55,097 nt of DNA from Rhodocyclaceae bacterium UBA1310 (GTDB lineage Bacteria > Pseudomonadota > Gammaproteobacteria > Burkholderiales > Rhodocyclaceae), in NCBI GenBank assembly GCA_002307175.1, contig DBTS01000039.1, positions 1 through 55,097 of the forward strand, written 5' to 3'. The notes below the pieces were generated by a model, which was not told where the DNA came from, did no database searches, and saw only the letters and a program-made list of their open reading frames with translations. A program made the position numbers and the translations under genes. Positions within the stretch are counted from its first letter, which is position 1, and every line of letters starts with the position of its first letter. Shown here one piece after another: positions 8,383 through 16,390 of the stretch.

Positions 8383-9825
8383 TTAGCCCAGCCATGCTGC
8401 GGCAATGAAGCTTGAACACAAAGACATCACGATCAAGACGACAAGCACAAACTTGATCGCAAACGGCACTGGCTGCGCGGCAGCCACTTCCGGAGAAGGC
8501 TCACCTGGAATCGTCCTCCCGAACCACATCAGGAACCAGGCGAATGTAGCCACCGATTCAAGCATCGCAATCACCATGACAATCAGGAACAGCACATTGT
8601 CACGAGAGAGTTCGAAGCCAGCCGAGAAGATCATGAACTTGCTGAAGAACCCGTTGAACGGCGGCACCCCGGAGATGGCCAGCGCAGCAACACAGAAGCT
8701 GATGCCAAGCAGCGGCAGACGACTGAGTACCCCGCGCAGCTGCGGCATGAGGCGCGTGCCACAGGAATAACTGAACGCCCCGGCAACCAGGAAGAACAGA
8801 CTCTTTGCGAACGCATGATTGAAGATGTGTGCGATGCCGCCCTTGAAGGCCATGGTCGAACCAAAGATCGACAGGGACAGCGCCAGGAAAATGTACGACA
8901 ACTGGGTAATCGTTGAATAGGCCAGCAGGCGCTTCATATCCTTTTGCGGCAGATACATCGCAAAACCATACAGCAGGGTGATCAGGGCCATGACAACACC
9001 GACAGTCCCCACCACATGTGGCACGGTACCTGCAGAGAGGATGCCACGGGCGAAGATGTACACCCCGACCTTCACCATGGAAGCGGCGTGAAGGTAGGCA
9101 GACACCGGCGTCGGGGCCTCCATGGCTTCAGGCAGCCACATGTGCATCGGCAACTGGGCGGACTTGCCCCAGGCTGCAAACAGCACACCGAGGAGCACGG
9201 CAGTCTTCATGCCTTCACCAAGCGTCTGAATGCCGGTCAGGGCAAACGACCCTGTGCTGGCAAACACACTGGCAGCAGCGAAGTACAGACCAATCGACGC
9301 AATGTGCGTAATGATCAGTGCCTTCATGGCGGCCTTGAGCCCCTTGGGTTTTTCGTAATATCCGATCAGCCCCCAGGAGCAGGCACCGGTAATTTCGAAA
9401 AACAGCAGCTGTCCAACGATGGATGACGAGAAAACCAGACCCGCCATGGCACCGATGAAGATCTGCAGGAAGGCGTAATAACGCGGCCGCCCGACGTGCG
9501 GGTGTTCGCGGTTACCGTCGCTGAGATACGCGGTTGAATAAACACAGACCAGAAAACCCAGAAAGACCACTGCAAAACCGATCAGGGTGCTGACCGAATC
9601 AATCGTCAAACCAAAGATCTGACAGGATCCGAAAGACAGCAGATCGATCCCGACGCTGGCCTGACCGCTGCTGTGGTAGCTCAAAGCCACCATCAGTACG
9701 CAGATCGAGGCAATTGCCGAAGACAGCTGGCCAATCCATTTAGCGGCACCTTTTGGCGCGAGCAGCGTGATCACTGCACCGGCAAAGGGAACCAGGATGG
9801 TCGCAAGAGCAAGCTTCTCCATCAT
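8383..9825 (-). CDS. hyfD: Hydrogenase-4 membrane subunit HyfD (NuoM/N-like)
   Basis: Second of the three large antiporter-like subunits, 480 residues (E. coli HyfD 479), with around 14 hydrophobic segments. The transmembrane glutamate is in LFFEITGACSWGL and the lysine in AWGKSAQLPMHMWLP; the sequence PEAMEAPTPVSAYLHAAS is the family signature. Two ATG codons in a row start the gene, behind AAGGA. Fifteen bases separate it from hyfC and ten from hyfE, in line with one transcript. The retained charged residues suggest, but do not prove, ion pumping coupled to formate oxidation. Confidence 0.94.
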   Translation of the reverse strand: MMEKLALATILVPFAGAVITLLAPKGAAKWIGQLSSAIASICVLMVALSYHSSGQASVGIDLLSFGSCQIFGLTIDSVSTLIGFAVVFLGFLVCVYSTAYLSDGNREHPHVGRPRYYAFLQIFIGAMAGLVFSSSIVGQLLFFEITGACSWGLIGYYEKPKGLKAAMKALIITHIASIGLYFAAASVFASTGSFALTGIQTLGEGMKTAVLLGVLFAAWGKSAQLPMHMWLPEAMEAPTPVSAYLHAASMVKVGVYIFARGILSAGTVPHVVGTVGVVMALITLLYGFAMYLPQKDMKRLLAYSTITQLSYIFLALSLSIFGSTMAFKGGIAHIFNHAFAKSLFFLVAGAFSYSCGTRLMPQLRGVLSRLPLLGISFCVAALAISGVPPFNGFFSKFMIFSAGFELSRDNVLFLIVMVIAMLESVATFAWFLMWFGRTIPGEPSPEVAAAQPVPFAIKFVLVVLIVMSLCSSFIAAAWLG

Positions 9826-9840
9826 TTTTTCCTTATGACC

Positions 9841-10782
9841 TCATAGACCGGCGAGATAAAACACGAACGACAGAGCCGCCACGCCAAACCCCACCCACGT
9901 CACCTTCGACGTCATGATGTAACGCGTACGTGCCATGCTGTTTTCAATCAGCCCTGCCAGTGCGAAAAGCACAGCCAGGCGTACCGGCAGCGCGACGACG
10001 GCAATCACTACGTCCATGACACCCGGATTCGCTCCGATAGCACCAAAGGGCAGGAAAACACCGATAAAAAACTGGGCAACAACGAGCTTCTTGAGGCCGA
10101 TGCCGAGTTTGAGAATGGCCAGCGATGAACCGGAATACTCGGTCAGCGGGCCTTCTTGAAGTTCCTGTTCGGCTTCAGCCACGTCGAAAGGCAGCTTGCC
10201 CATTTCGATGAACATGGCAAACCCGAACGCCACCATGGCCAGCAGAATCGCCAGCGGGCACTGGCCGTAGCCGTTCCCAATTCCGCTCCCAAGGGCGCCG
10301 ATGCTGGTAGTACCTTCCACCAGCGCCACCACCAGCAGCGAGAGAATCATGAACGGTTCGACCAGGATCCCGAGCATGGCTTCACGTGCGCCACCTAAGC
10401 CGGCGAAAGAGCTTCCAGAATCGACCCCGGAGAGGGAGAAGAAGAAACGGGAGAGCGCGAACAGATAGGCAAAGGTAATGATATCTGCCACGGGCGAGAG
10501 CGGAGACTGCCGAGTAAAGACAGGCAGCGCCATCGCCAGAACGAACATCACCCCGAGCATCAGGTATGGCATGCCACGGAAGACAAAACCTGAGGCTTCC
10601 GGTGCAACGCTTTGACGCTTGAGCAACTTCACGAGGTCACGATAATCCTGCAAAACACCCGGGCCACGACGGGAATGCATACGAGCCCGGATCTGACGCG
10701 ACATACCGGTAAAGAACGGTGCCAGCGCCAGCAGAACAACGGCCTGAAGAAGAGCAAGCAAAATAGGTCCGATATTTGACAT
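9841..10782 (-). CDS. hyfC: Hydrogenase-4 membrane subunit HyfC (NuoH-like)
   Basis: NuoH/HycD-type membrane anchor of 313 residues (E. coli HyfC 315) that holds the soluble hydrogenase arm on the membrane. It contains the acidic loop motif MGKLPFDVAEAEQELQEGP near residue 195 and the cytoplasmic loop RRGPGVLQDYRDLVKLLK near residue 40, both characteristic of NuoH relatives. The start ATG lies eight bases after GAGGAG and ten bases after the hyfB stop. Confidence 0.94.
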   Translation of the reverse strand: MSNIGPILLALLQAVVLLALAPFFTGMSRQIRARMHSRRGPGVLQDYRDLVKLLKRQSVAPEASGFVFRGMPYLMLGVMFVLAMALPVFTRQSPLSPVADIITFAYLFALSRFFFSLSGVDSGSSFAGLGGAREAMLGILVEPFMILSLLVVALVEGTTSIGALGSGIGNGYGQCPLAILLAMVAFGFAMFIEMGKLPFDVAEAEQELQEGPLTEYSGSSLAILKLGIGLKKLVVAQFFIGVFLPFGAIGANPGVMDVVIAVVALPVRLAVLFALAGLIENSMARTRYIMTSKVTWVGFGVAALSFVFYLAGL

Positions 10783-10792
10783 AAGTGGCTCC

Positions 10793-12820
10793 TCAGCAAA
10801 GAACGGTGACCAGCAGCAGGATCACCAGTGCGGCGACCACATACAGGCAGTAGATGCGGAAGTCGCCATGCTGCAGCTTCTGGGCCTGACGCCCGAGCCA
10901 CGGAACAAACTTCAACACCGGAGCCACCAGCACTGCATCCCAGAATGGCTCGGCACGTTCTGCTGCGCGAATCGAACGGGCGACACCACTATTGAGCATG
11001 GGGCCTGGATTCAGTTGCTCACGCAGATTGAACAGAGGTGCAAAGTTCTTCTTGAGCGGACCAGCAAAGCTGTCGGCCGACACCACCATGTGGCTTTCCT
11101 GCGTATAACCGCAAGCCCAGGAATCCCCACCATGACGACGACTCATGCGCACGCTCTTGCCCGATTCGGCAATGATTAGCGCAACAACAACCCCTACCAG
11201 CAACAGCAGGATGATCATCGGTGTGGAAACAATCGCCTGCCCCGGATTTCCCGGCATCAGCAAGGATTGATACGCCACCTGCGGCACAGCCCCCAACTGG
11301 GTCAGCGAGCCAGCCACGTTCACCAGCACTGGCGACACCACGGAAGCGCCAAGCCCCAGCAGAATCGCGACAGCTGCCAGGAACAGCATGGCGACCACCA
11401 TCGGCCACGGCGCTTCCTTGGCATGCTCGGCATGTGCGCTACGCGGCAGACCGGAGAAGCTCAGGCCGTACACCTTGATGAAACACATGGCAGCCAGGGC
11501 GCCTGTAATTGCCAGCATGACAATTGCAATCGGGCCAGCCAGACGCAGCACAAAGATGCCATCATGGCTCATCGTAAACAGTGACTGATAGGTGAACCAT
11601 TCACTGACGAACCCGTTGAGCGGAGGCAAGGCCGAGATCGCCATGGCGCCGATCAGGAAAGCCACGGCAGTGTATGGCATGCGCTTGGCAAGACCACCAA
11701 GCTCTTCCATATCCTTGGTATGCGTACGGAACAGAATGGAACCAGCACCGAGGAACAACAGGCCCTTGAACACGGCATGGTTGAGCAGGTGATACAGGCC
11801 AGCAAGCAGACCCACAGCAGCCAGCACCGGGTGATGGGTGGCCATGCCGATCATGCCGGCACCAACACCCATAAGGATGATCCCGACGTTTTCCACTGTG
11901 TGGTACGCCAGCAGGCGCTTGATGTCATGTTGCACCAGCGCGTACATCACGCCGAGCACTGAAGACACGGCACCAAAACCCAGCACCACGATACCCCACC
12001 ACAACTCATGGGCACCGAGCAGATCAACACCAACCTTGATGATCCCGAACACACCAATCTTCACCATCACGCCGGACATCAGCGCGGAACCATGTGAAGG
12101 AGCGGCCGGGTGAGCACGCGGGAGCCAGCCATGCAGCGGAATCATCCCGGCCTTGGCACCAAACCCAAAGAAGGCGAGCAGGAACACAATAGAAGCCTGC
12201 CACGGAGCCAGACTCAGATGGCGGAAGGTTTCGAAATTGAGGCTGCCTGACTTGCTATAGAGAATGAAGAAGGCAATCAGGATCAGGATCGATCCGGCGT
12301 GAGCAATCAGGAAATACTGGAACCCCGCGCTCACCGCTTCTTCATGCTGATCGAAGATCACCAGGAAATACGATGCCAGAGACATCATTTCGAAGAAGAC
12401 CAGGAACCAGAAGGCGTTGTCGACCACCACCAGGCAAACCATCGAGGCGACAAACAGGTTCATGTACAGCCCCATCGCCCAGGCACCGCGCCCGACATAT
12501 TCACGCACATACGAGAGTGAATACACGGAAGTCGCCACCACCATCAGCGATATCACTGCAACCATGAAGGCGCCGAGCAGATCAAAGCGCACCACAAAAT
12601 CAGCAAAGGAAAAACAGGTGGCAAACGTCACTGTCTTACCGGTGCCGGAGATCAACACTGGCAAAGCAGCGGCAAGACCTGCGACGCCACCGAGCGCGCC
12701 CAGAACGCCAGAAACGCTGATTGCCTTTTCATCATTCCCGGCAAGCAGCAAAGAGAGAATCGCGCCGGTGGCATACAACCCGACCGACAGCAAAAGGAGA
12801 TCAAGAGGTGACATGCTCAT
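10793..12820 (-). CDS. hyfB: Hydrogenase-4 membrane subunit HyfB (NuoL-like)
   Basis: Largest membrane subunit, 675 residues (E. coli HyfB 672), homologous to NuoL and HycC. The transmembrane glutamate is in VFFEMMSLASYFLV and the lysine in GFGAKAGMIPLHGWLP, followed by AHPAAPSHGSALMSGVMVK. The C-terminal third holds an extra segment with a cytoplasmic domain after about residue 560, as in HycC/HyfB. The first codon overlaps the hyfA stop by four bases (ATGA). In E. coli HycC is the only NuoL-like protein of FHL-1; here HyfB is joined by HyfD and HyfF. Confidence 0.95.
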   Translation of the reverse strand: MSMSPLDLLLLSVGLYATGAILSLLLAGNDEKAISVSGVLGALGGVAGLAAALPVLISGTGKTVTFATCFSFADFVVRFDLLGAFMVAVISLMVVATSVYSLSYVREYVGRGAWAMGLYMNLFVASMVCLVVVDNAFWFLVFFEMMSLASYFLVIFDQHEEAVSAGFQYFLIAHAGSILILIAFFILYSKSGSLNFETFRHLSLAPWQASIVFLLAFFGFGAKAGMIPLHGWLPRAHPAAPSHGSALMSGVMVKIGVFGIIKVGVDLLGAHELWWGIVVLGFGAVSSVLGVMYALVQHDIKRLLAYHTVENVGIILMGVGAGMIGMATHHPVLAAVGLLAGLYHLLNHAVFKGLLFLGAGSILFRTHTKDMEELGGLAKRMPYTAVAFLIGAMAISALPPLNGFVSEWFTYQSLFTMSHDGIFVLRLAGPIAIVMLAITGALAAMCFIKVYGLSFSGLPRSAHAEHAKEAPWPMVVAMLFLAAVAILLGLGASVVSPVLVNVAGSLTQLGAVPQVAYQSLLMPGNPGQAIVSTPMIILLLLVGVVVALIIAESGKSVRMSRRHGGDSWACGYTQESHMVVSADSFAGPLKKNFAPLFNLREQLNPGPMLNSGVARSIRAAERAEPFWDAVLVAPVLKFVPWLGRQAQKLQHGDFRIYCLYVVAALVILLLVTVLC

Positions 12821-13404
12821 TCCTGCTCCTTGTTCATATAAAGATGCGCCTCACGCCCTTGCGAGAGCGCAGCAACCTTGCGCTTGGTTTCCACAGACGC
12901 TTCAAGCGCAGCATCGCTGACAACGTACATGGCCTTGGTCGGGCAGATCCTGACGCACTCAGGCCCCTGCTCGCTGAAACTGCACAGATCGCATTTGACG
13001 GCCACCGTGCGCACGCCCTGCTCCCATCGCAGCATCGGATCCATCGTGGCTGGTTGGCTGGGAGGGTTGGCAATGGTTCCAGCCACCCCGGCAGTACCTG
13101 TCCCACTCGGCGTAATCGCACCGAATGGACAGGCGATCGCACAAAGCTTGCAGCCAATACAGGTCGTCTCATTCAAAACGACCGAATTATCCTTGCAAGT
13201 TATGGCCCCTACCGGACAGACACGCGCACACGGCGCATCCTCACAGTGCCGACACAACATCGGTGCCGTACCTTCCACTGTGCGTGTCACGGTCAGACGC
13301 GGCAAAGCTTGCAAGCCCTCAGCTTTGTGCACCATGCTGCATGCGGCCATACAGGTATTGCAGCCGATGCAGCGTTTTGTTTCCGCAATAACGAAACGGT
13401 TCAT
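12817..13404 (-). CDS. hyfA: HyfA four-cluster ferredoxin subunit, first gene of operon
   Basis: Electron carrier of 195 residues with 16 cysteines in four groups: 12/15/18/22, 51/54/59/63, 82/85/88/92 and 138/141/150/154, for four [4Fe-4S] clusters. An inserted stretch near residues 100-130, ending in MLRWEQGV, is also seen in E. coli HyfA and separates it from HydN. It would connect FdhF or HydN to the HyfH/HyfI chain. The ATG follows GAGGAT. A candidate sigma-54 promoter lies about 50 bases upstream, making this the start of the transcript. Confidence 0.94.
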   Translation of the reverse strand: MNRFVIAETKRCIGCNTCMAACSMVHKAEGLQALPRLTVTRTVEGTAPMLCRHCEDAPCARVCPVGAITCKDNSVVLNETTCIGCKLCAIACPFGAITPSGTGTAGVAGTIANPPSQPATMDPMLRWEQGVRTVAVKCDLCSFSEQGPECVRICPTKAMYVVSDAALEASVETKRKVAALSQGREAHLYMNKEQE

Positions 13405-13456
13405 CCCGTATCCTCAGATCAGTCACTGCCATAGCAATAGGCATCGACATCTAGAC

Positions 13457-13473
13457 TGCAGGAATCATGCCGC
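13457..13473 (-). promoter_or_regulatory. Candidate sigma-54 (-24/-12) promoter of the hyf operon
   Basis: On the minus strand the sequence GCGGCATGATTCCTGCAG carries the invariant GG (bases 13471-13470) and GC (13459-13458) exactly ten bases apart. It fits the TGGCACG-N4-TTGCA consensus at about two thirds of its fixed positions. The predicted transcription start is about 40 bases before the hyfA ATG. E. coli hyc and hyf are known sigma-54 operons switched on by FhlA or HyfR, which supports the reading. It has not been tested. Confidence 0.65.
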
Positions 13474-13525
13474 ATTCGAACAAATTAAATTTCACTGATA
13501 AATCATTGAGTTAAACCGATAACAC

Positions 13526-13644
13526 AGTGTCGAAATGGCGTATCGGCACGAAGTGACGACCGTCACGTCGTCAAAAGTGTCGAAACTCCGGAAATATTCG
13601 ACACTTCGACACTTTTTCGACAGCGCCTGTCGTCACCTGCGACA
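13526..13644 (-). promoter_or_regulatory. Repeat cluster, likely enhancer for FhlA/HyfR-type activator
   Basis: Six copies or near copies of TGTCGAA or its complement TTCGACA lie within 119 bases: AGTGTCGAAA at 13526 and again at 13576, TTCGACACT at 13597 and 13605, TTTCGACAG at 13615, and an inverted pair TGTCG-N7-CGACA at 13628-13644. The direct and inverted copies can pair with each other. The cluster sits about 60-180 bases upstream of the candidate sigma-54 promoter, the usual distance for an enhancer bound by a sigma-54 activator. The identity of the binding protein is inferred. Confidence 0.6.
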
Positions 13645-13893
13645 CAAAAAGGCGAAGTTAAACGGGTAATACAAGCCGATGTAGCTGGCGCCCGGCCATT
13701 TTCTTGGGAACTGACTCTGCAGCCCACAGTAAGGCCTCTGGGAGCGGCGGCAACACAGATTCCCGCAGCATTCCAAATGGATTGTCCGGGCTTTACAAAA
13801 ACAGCCTGATAGATTTTCAAAACAAGCAGGGAAGGCAGGCGGAGCGGCAGAAACGCCGATGCAAAGATGAAAGACGACGCCGGGAGACGGAAG

Positions 13894-13951
13894 TTGAACG
13901 CCTTCAGGACGAAGGCATTCAAGCCCTTCCCGGCCATCCGGCAGGGAAGGG
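13894..13951 (-). other. Tandem hairpins after focA
   Basis: Just beyond the focA stop two stem-loops stand side by side. One is TTGAACGCCTTC/GAAGGCATTCAA (13894-13905 with 13911-13922, one mismatch). The other is CCCTTCCC/GGGAAGGG (13924-13931 with 13944-13951). There is no run of U after either on the transcribed strand, so they may protect the focA mRNA end or end transcription weakly. They separate focA from the hyf promoter region. Confidence 0.5.
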
Positions 13952-13974
13952 AAGAACGCAGAACAGACGTCCGA

Positions 13975-14796
13975 TTACGCTTTGCTGGGAGTGTGATCCC
14001 CAACAGCTGGGGCTGCACTGGCCTGCGACTGACCCGTGGTTTCACGGTTCAGATACACAAACGGCAGCGCCACGAACACTGCACCACCTACTACATTGCC
14101 AAGCGTGGCAAACAGCAGGTTGTAGAGTGCATCGCTCACGGAAATCGTGCCATTGCCAAGCAGCGACATGGCAAACGTTCCCATGTTGGCAATCGAGTGC
14201 TCAAAGCCCAGATACAGGAAAATAAAGACAATCAGGATCAGCACTGCGATCTTGGAAATCTCTTCCTTGCACTTGAGATTGACACGCACAGCCAGACAGA
14301 CGATCCAGTTGGCCAGAATGCCCTTGGCAAAAATAATCATGGCAGCCTGATGGACCTTATGCTCGGCACCTACATAAAGTGCATGGTTGGCAGGCAGATC
14401 ATGCAGGGCACCAGCCAGATACAGGAGGGCCGCTACGATGAAAGCCCCGATCAGATTACCTATCCAGCATGCAACCCACACGGTAACAGCTTTCCCCCAG
14501 CGGGTTTTACCCTCCAGGGAAGATACCGTCATGTACATGTTGTTGCTGGTAAACAGTTCCGCATTGGTAAATACGATGATGGTCAGCCCGACTCCGAAGA
14601 ATGCGGAAGCCAACACCTTGCCAAATGACGAATCTGCGAGGTTCTGAATCAGGTTCCAGTACACAAACAGAACGATGCTCAGGAACATCCCTGCCATGAT
14701 GGCACGCACCATGTACCTGCATGGATCATGCGCCAGCAGTTCCTGCTTGCCGAATCCGGCGTCTCTTGCCTTCTCTACATACGGACGATCAATCAT
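13975..14796 (-). CDS. focA: Formate/nitrite transporter family channel (FocA-like)
   Basis: Inner-membrane pentameric channel of the FNT family, 273 residues with six hydrophobic segments. Visible family motifs are the NAELFTSNNMYM loop near residue 80, GNLIGAFIVA near 115, and the GFEHSIANM segment with the central pore histidine, here His200 (His209 in E. coli FocA). The last 20 residues are hydrophilic. The start ATG follows AGGAG. Placement just before a formate hydrogenlyase operon argues for formate as substrate, like FocB of the E. coli hyf operon, but nitrite or hydrosulfide cannot be excluded from sequence. A 570-base gap separates it from hyfA, so it is probably transcribed on its own. 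Confidence 0.9.
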   Translation of the reverse strand: MIDRPYVEKARDAGFGKQELLAHDPCRYMVRAIMAGMFLSIVLFVYWNLIQNLADSSFGKVLASAFFGVGLTIIVFTNAELFTSNNMYMTVSSLEGKTRWGKAVTVWVACWIGNLIGAFIVAALLYLAGALHDLPANHALYVGAEHKVHQAAMIIFAKGILANWIVCLAVRVNLKCKEEISKIAVLILIVFIFLYLGFEHSIANMGTFAMSLLGNGTISVSDALYNLLFATLGNVVGGAVFVALPFVYLNRETTGQSQASAAPAVGDHTPSKA

Positions 14797-14859
14797 TTGT
14801 TGACTCCTACTCCAACTCCAAGAATTATTTAGTTTATTGTTTTTGTTGAAAATTTGAGC

Positions 14860-14875
14860 TCACAACAGATTGTGA
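14860..14875. promoter_or_regulatory. Palindrome TCACAA-N4-TTGTGA upstream of focA
   Basis: A perfect 6-4-6 inverted repeat lies 64-79 bases upstream of the focA start in an AT-rich stretch. The size and spacing are like operators of small dimeric regulators, but the half-site order is the reverse of the FNR consensus TTGAT-N4-ATCAA. No sigma-54 GG-N10-GC element was found in this intergenic region. The regulator is unknown. Confidence 0.35.
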
Positions 14876-14958
14876 TCAGTGATTGGATACTTTCTCTGGA
14901 TCGGTGCTCCCCATAAAAATTGCGCTTGGTTAATTTAAGAAAATAATTAAATACCCTA

Positions 14959-14976
14959 CAGCTTGCTCCCAAGCTG
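14959..14976 (-). terminator. Possible terminator of the rnhB-rRNA methylase end
   Basis: A seven-base stem, CAGCTTG/CAAGCTG with a four-base loop, is followed on the minus strand by TAGGGTATTTAATTATTTTC. This is U-rich but not a clean U tract. It lies 26 bases past the stop of the methyltransferase gene, at the end of the long leftward operon. Confidence 0.4.
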
Positions 14977-15002
14977 ATGCGCAATCACACGCAAATACCG
15001 TG

Positions 15003-15785
15003 CTAGATACGTTGACGTGCCTGTTCGAACAGGCAGACTGCGCAGGCGGCACCGACATTCAGCGATTCGGTGGGCTCGGCCATGGGGATCCGCACTCGCT
15101 GGCTGGCCAGGGACTGAATATCCACAGGCACACCCTGCCCCTCCGCGCCAAAGACCCATATGGCGGGGGTACGCAGCTCGAGTTGGTACAGTGAAACGCA
15201 GCCGGCACCAAGGCTGGTGACAAGAACGCGACGTGAGGATTCCTGCAGCCGATCTTCAAGCCGGCAGCCCTCCTCGATATACAGGCTGAACTGCGCGCCC
15301 ATGCCGGCACGCATGGCTTTGGGCGACCACGCCTGGGTGGTCTGGGCATCCAGCCAGATATGCCGTACTCCGGCCGCCAGCGCCGTGCGCAGCAGACTGC
15401 CCAGATTCCCGGCATCCTGCACACCGGCAAGGGCCAGGACGTCATCCGTGCCTGACGCCGTCAGTGTCGGCCCGGTAGGAACAGCGATCTCGGCGAGCAC
15501 ACCAGTCGGTGTCACCACCGGGCTGATCTGTTTGAACAGGGGTGCAGCAAAGACCAGCACCTCTATCCCGCCAACACGCTCAAGGAGTCCCGTCACCAGA
15601 GGTGATTCCACTACCGCCTCGCTGATCACCAGCCGTGTCAGCGGCCAGTTGGTCTGCAACGCAGATTCGATCAGGTGATCACCATCAATGAGTGTGGCTC
15701 CCTCTTCGCGCCGGAAGCGGGCATCGGCAGCCAGCCGTCCGAGACGTTTGAACGCCGGGTTGTCACGCGATGAGATGAACTTCAC
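15003..15785 (-). CDS. TrmH/SpoU-family RNA 2'-O-methyltransferase
   Basis: A 260-residue SPOUT-class methyltransferase that would transfer a methyl group from SAM to ribose 2'-OH of an RNA base. The three family motifs are present: NLGSLLRTALAAG near residue 130, VFGAEGQGVP near 215, and ESLNVGAACAVCLFE near the C-terminus. The N-terminal 80 residues form the usual L30e-like substrate-binding domain (SRDNPAFKRLGRLA). It starts with GTG, eight bases after GGAGA and five bases after rnhB. Whether the target is 23S rRNA or tRNA cannot be read from the sequence. Confidence 0.9.
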   Translation of the reverse strand: MKFISSRDNPAFKRLGRLAADARFRREEGATLIDGDHLIESALQTNWPLTRLVISEAVVESPLVTGLLERVGGIEVLVFAAPLFKQISPVVTPTGVLAEIAVPTGPTLTASGTDDVLALAGVQDAGNLGSLLRTALAAGVRHIWLDAQTTQAWSPKAMRAGMGAQFSLYIEEGCRLEDRLQESSRRVLVTSLGAGCVSLYQLELRTPAIWVFGAEGQGVPVDIQSLASQRVRIPMAEPTESLNVGAACAVCLFEQARQRI

Positions 15786-15790
15786 GAGAA

Positions 15791-16390
15791 TCAGTCTCCG
15801 AACAGGGTGCCCTGGGCCAGCAGATTGGCCACGGGCCCGAAACTGCGGCGATGCTCGGGCGTCACCCCATATTTTGCGAGGGCCTCAATATGGGCAGCCG
15901 TCGGATAGCCTTTATGTCCGGCAAAGCCGTATTGCGGGTAACGTTTGTCCATCTCGACCAGCATGGCATCGCGATGGGTTTTTGCCAGAATCGATGCTGC
16001 GGAAATGGCCGGCTCCAGCGCATCGCCCTTGACGATGGCACGCGCAGCCATCTGCAATCCAGGCGGCACGCGGTTGCCATCAATCAGCACCTCGGTTGGT
16101 GCCATCCGGAGGCCTTCCACCGCCCGTCGCATGGCGAGCATGGTGGCATGCAGGATGTTGAGGCGATCAATCTCCTCCACGCTGGCTTCGGCGATTGCCC
16201 ACGCCAGCGCCCGCTCCTTGATGAGCACCTGCAACACGTCACGCTTCTTTTCGCTGAGCTTCTTGGAATCGGCCAAACCCTCGATGGGACGGGCCGGATC
16301 CAGGATCACAGCCGCCGCCACCACTGAGCCGCACAAAGGGCCGCGACCGGCTTCATCCACACCGCAGATCCATTGCACAAGCTGATTCAT
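15791..16390 (-). CDS. rnhB: Ribonuclease HII
   Basis: Endonuclease that removes ribonucleotides misincorporated in DNA and RNA of RNA/DNA hybrids; 199 residues. The active-site start GVDEAGRGPLCG (Asp12, Glu13) and the HKGYPTAAH motif near residue 165 are typical of RNase HII. The ATG at 16390 overlaps the lpxB stop by four bases; an earlier in-frame start would lie inside lpxB and is not needed. The lpxB-rnhB pairing is common in Proteobacteria. Confidence 0.96.
   Translation of the reverse strand: MNQLVQWICGVDEAGRGPLCGSVVAAAVILDPARPIEGLADSKKLSEKKRDVLQVLIKERALAWAIAEASVEEIDRLNILHATMLAMRRAVEGLRMAPTEVLIDGNRVPPGLQMAARAIVKGDALEPAISAASILAKTHRDAMLVEMDKRYPQYGFAGHKGYPTAAHIEALAKYGVTPEHRRSFGPVANLLAQGTLFGD

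Noticed and set aside
13563..14045. 160-codon open frame on the minus strand across the hyf enhancer
   Set aside because: It overlaps the focA end in another frame and runs through palindromes and repeats; composition is not protein-like.
14797..15002. Sigma-54 promoter for focA
   Set aside because: No GG-N10-GC was found on the minus strand in this gap.
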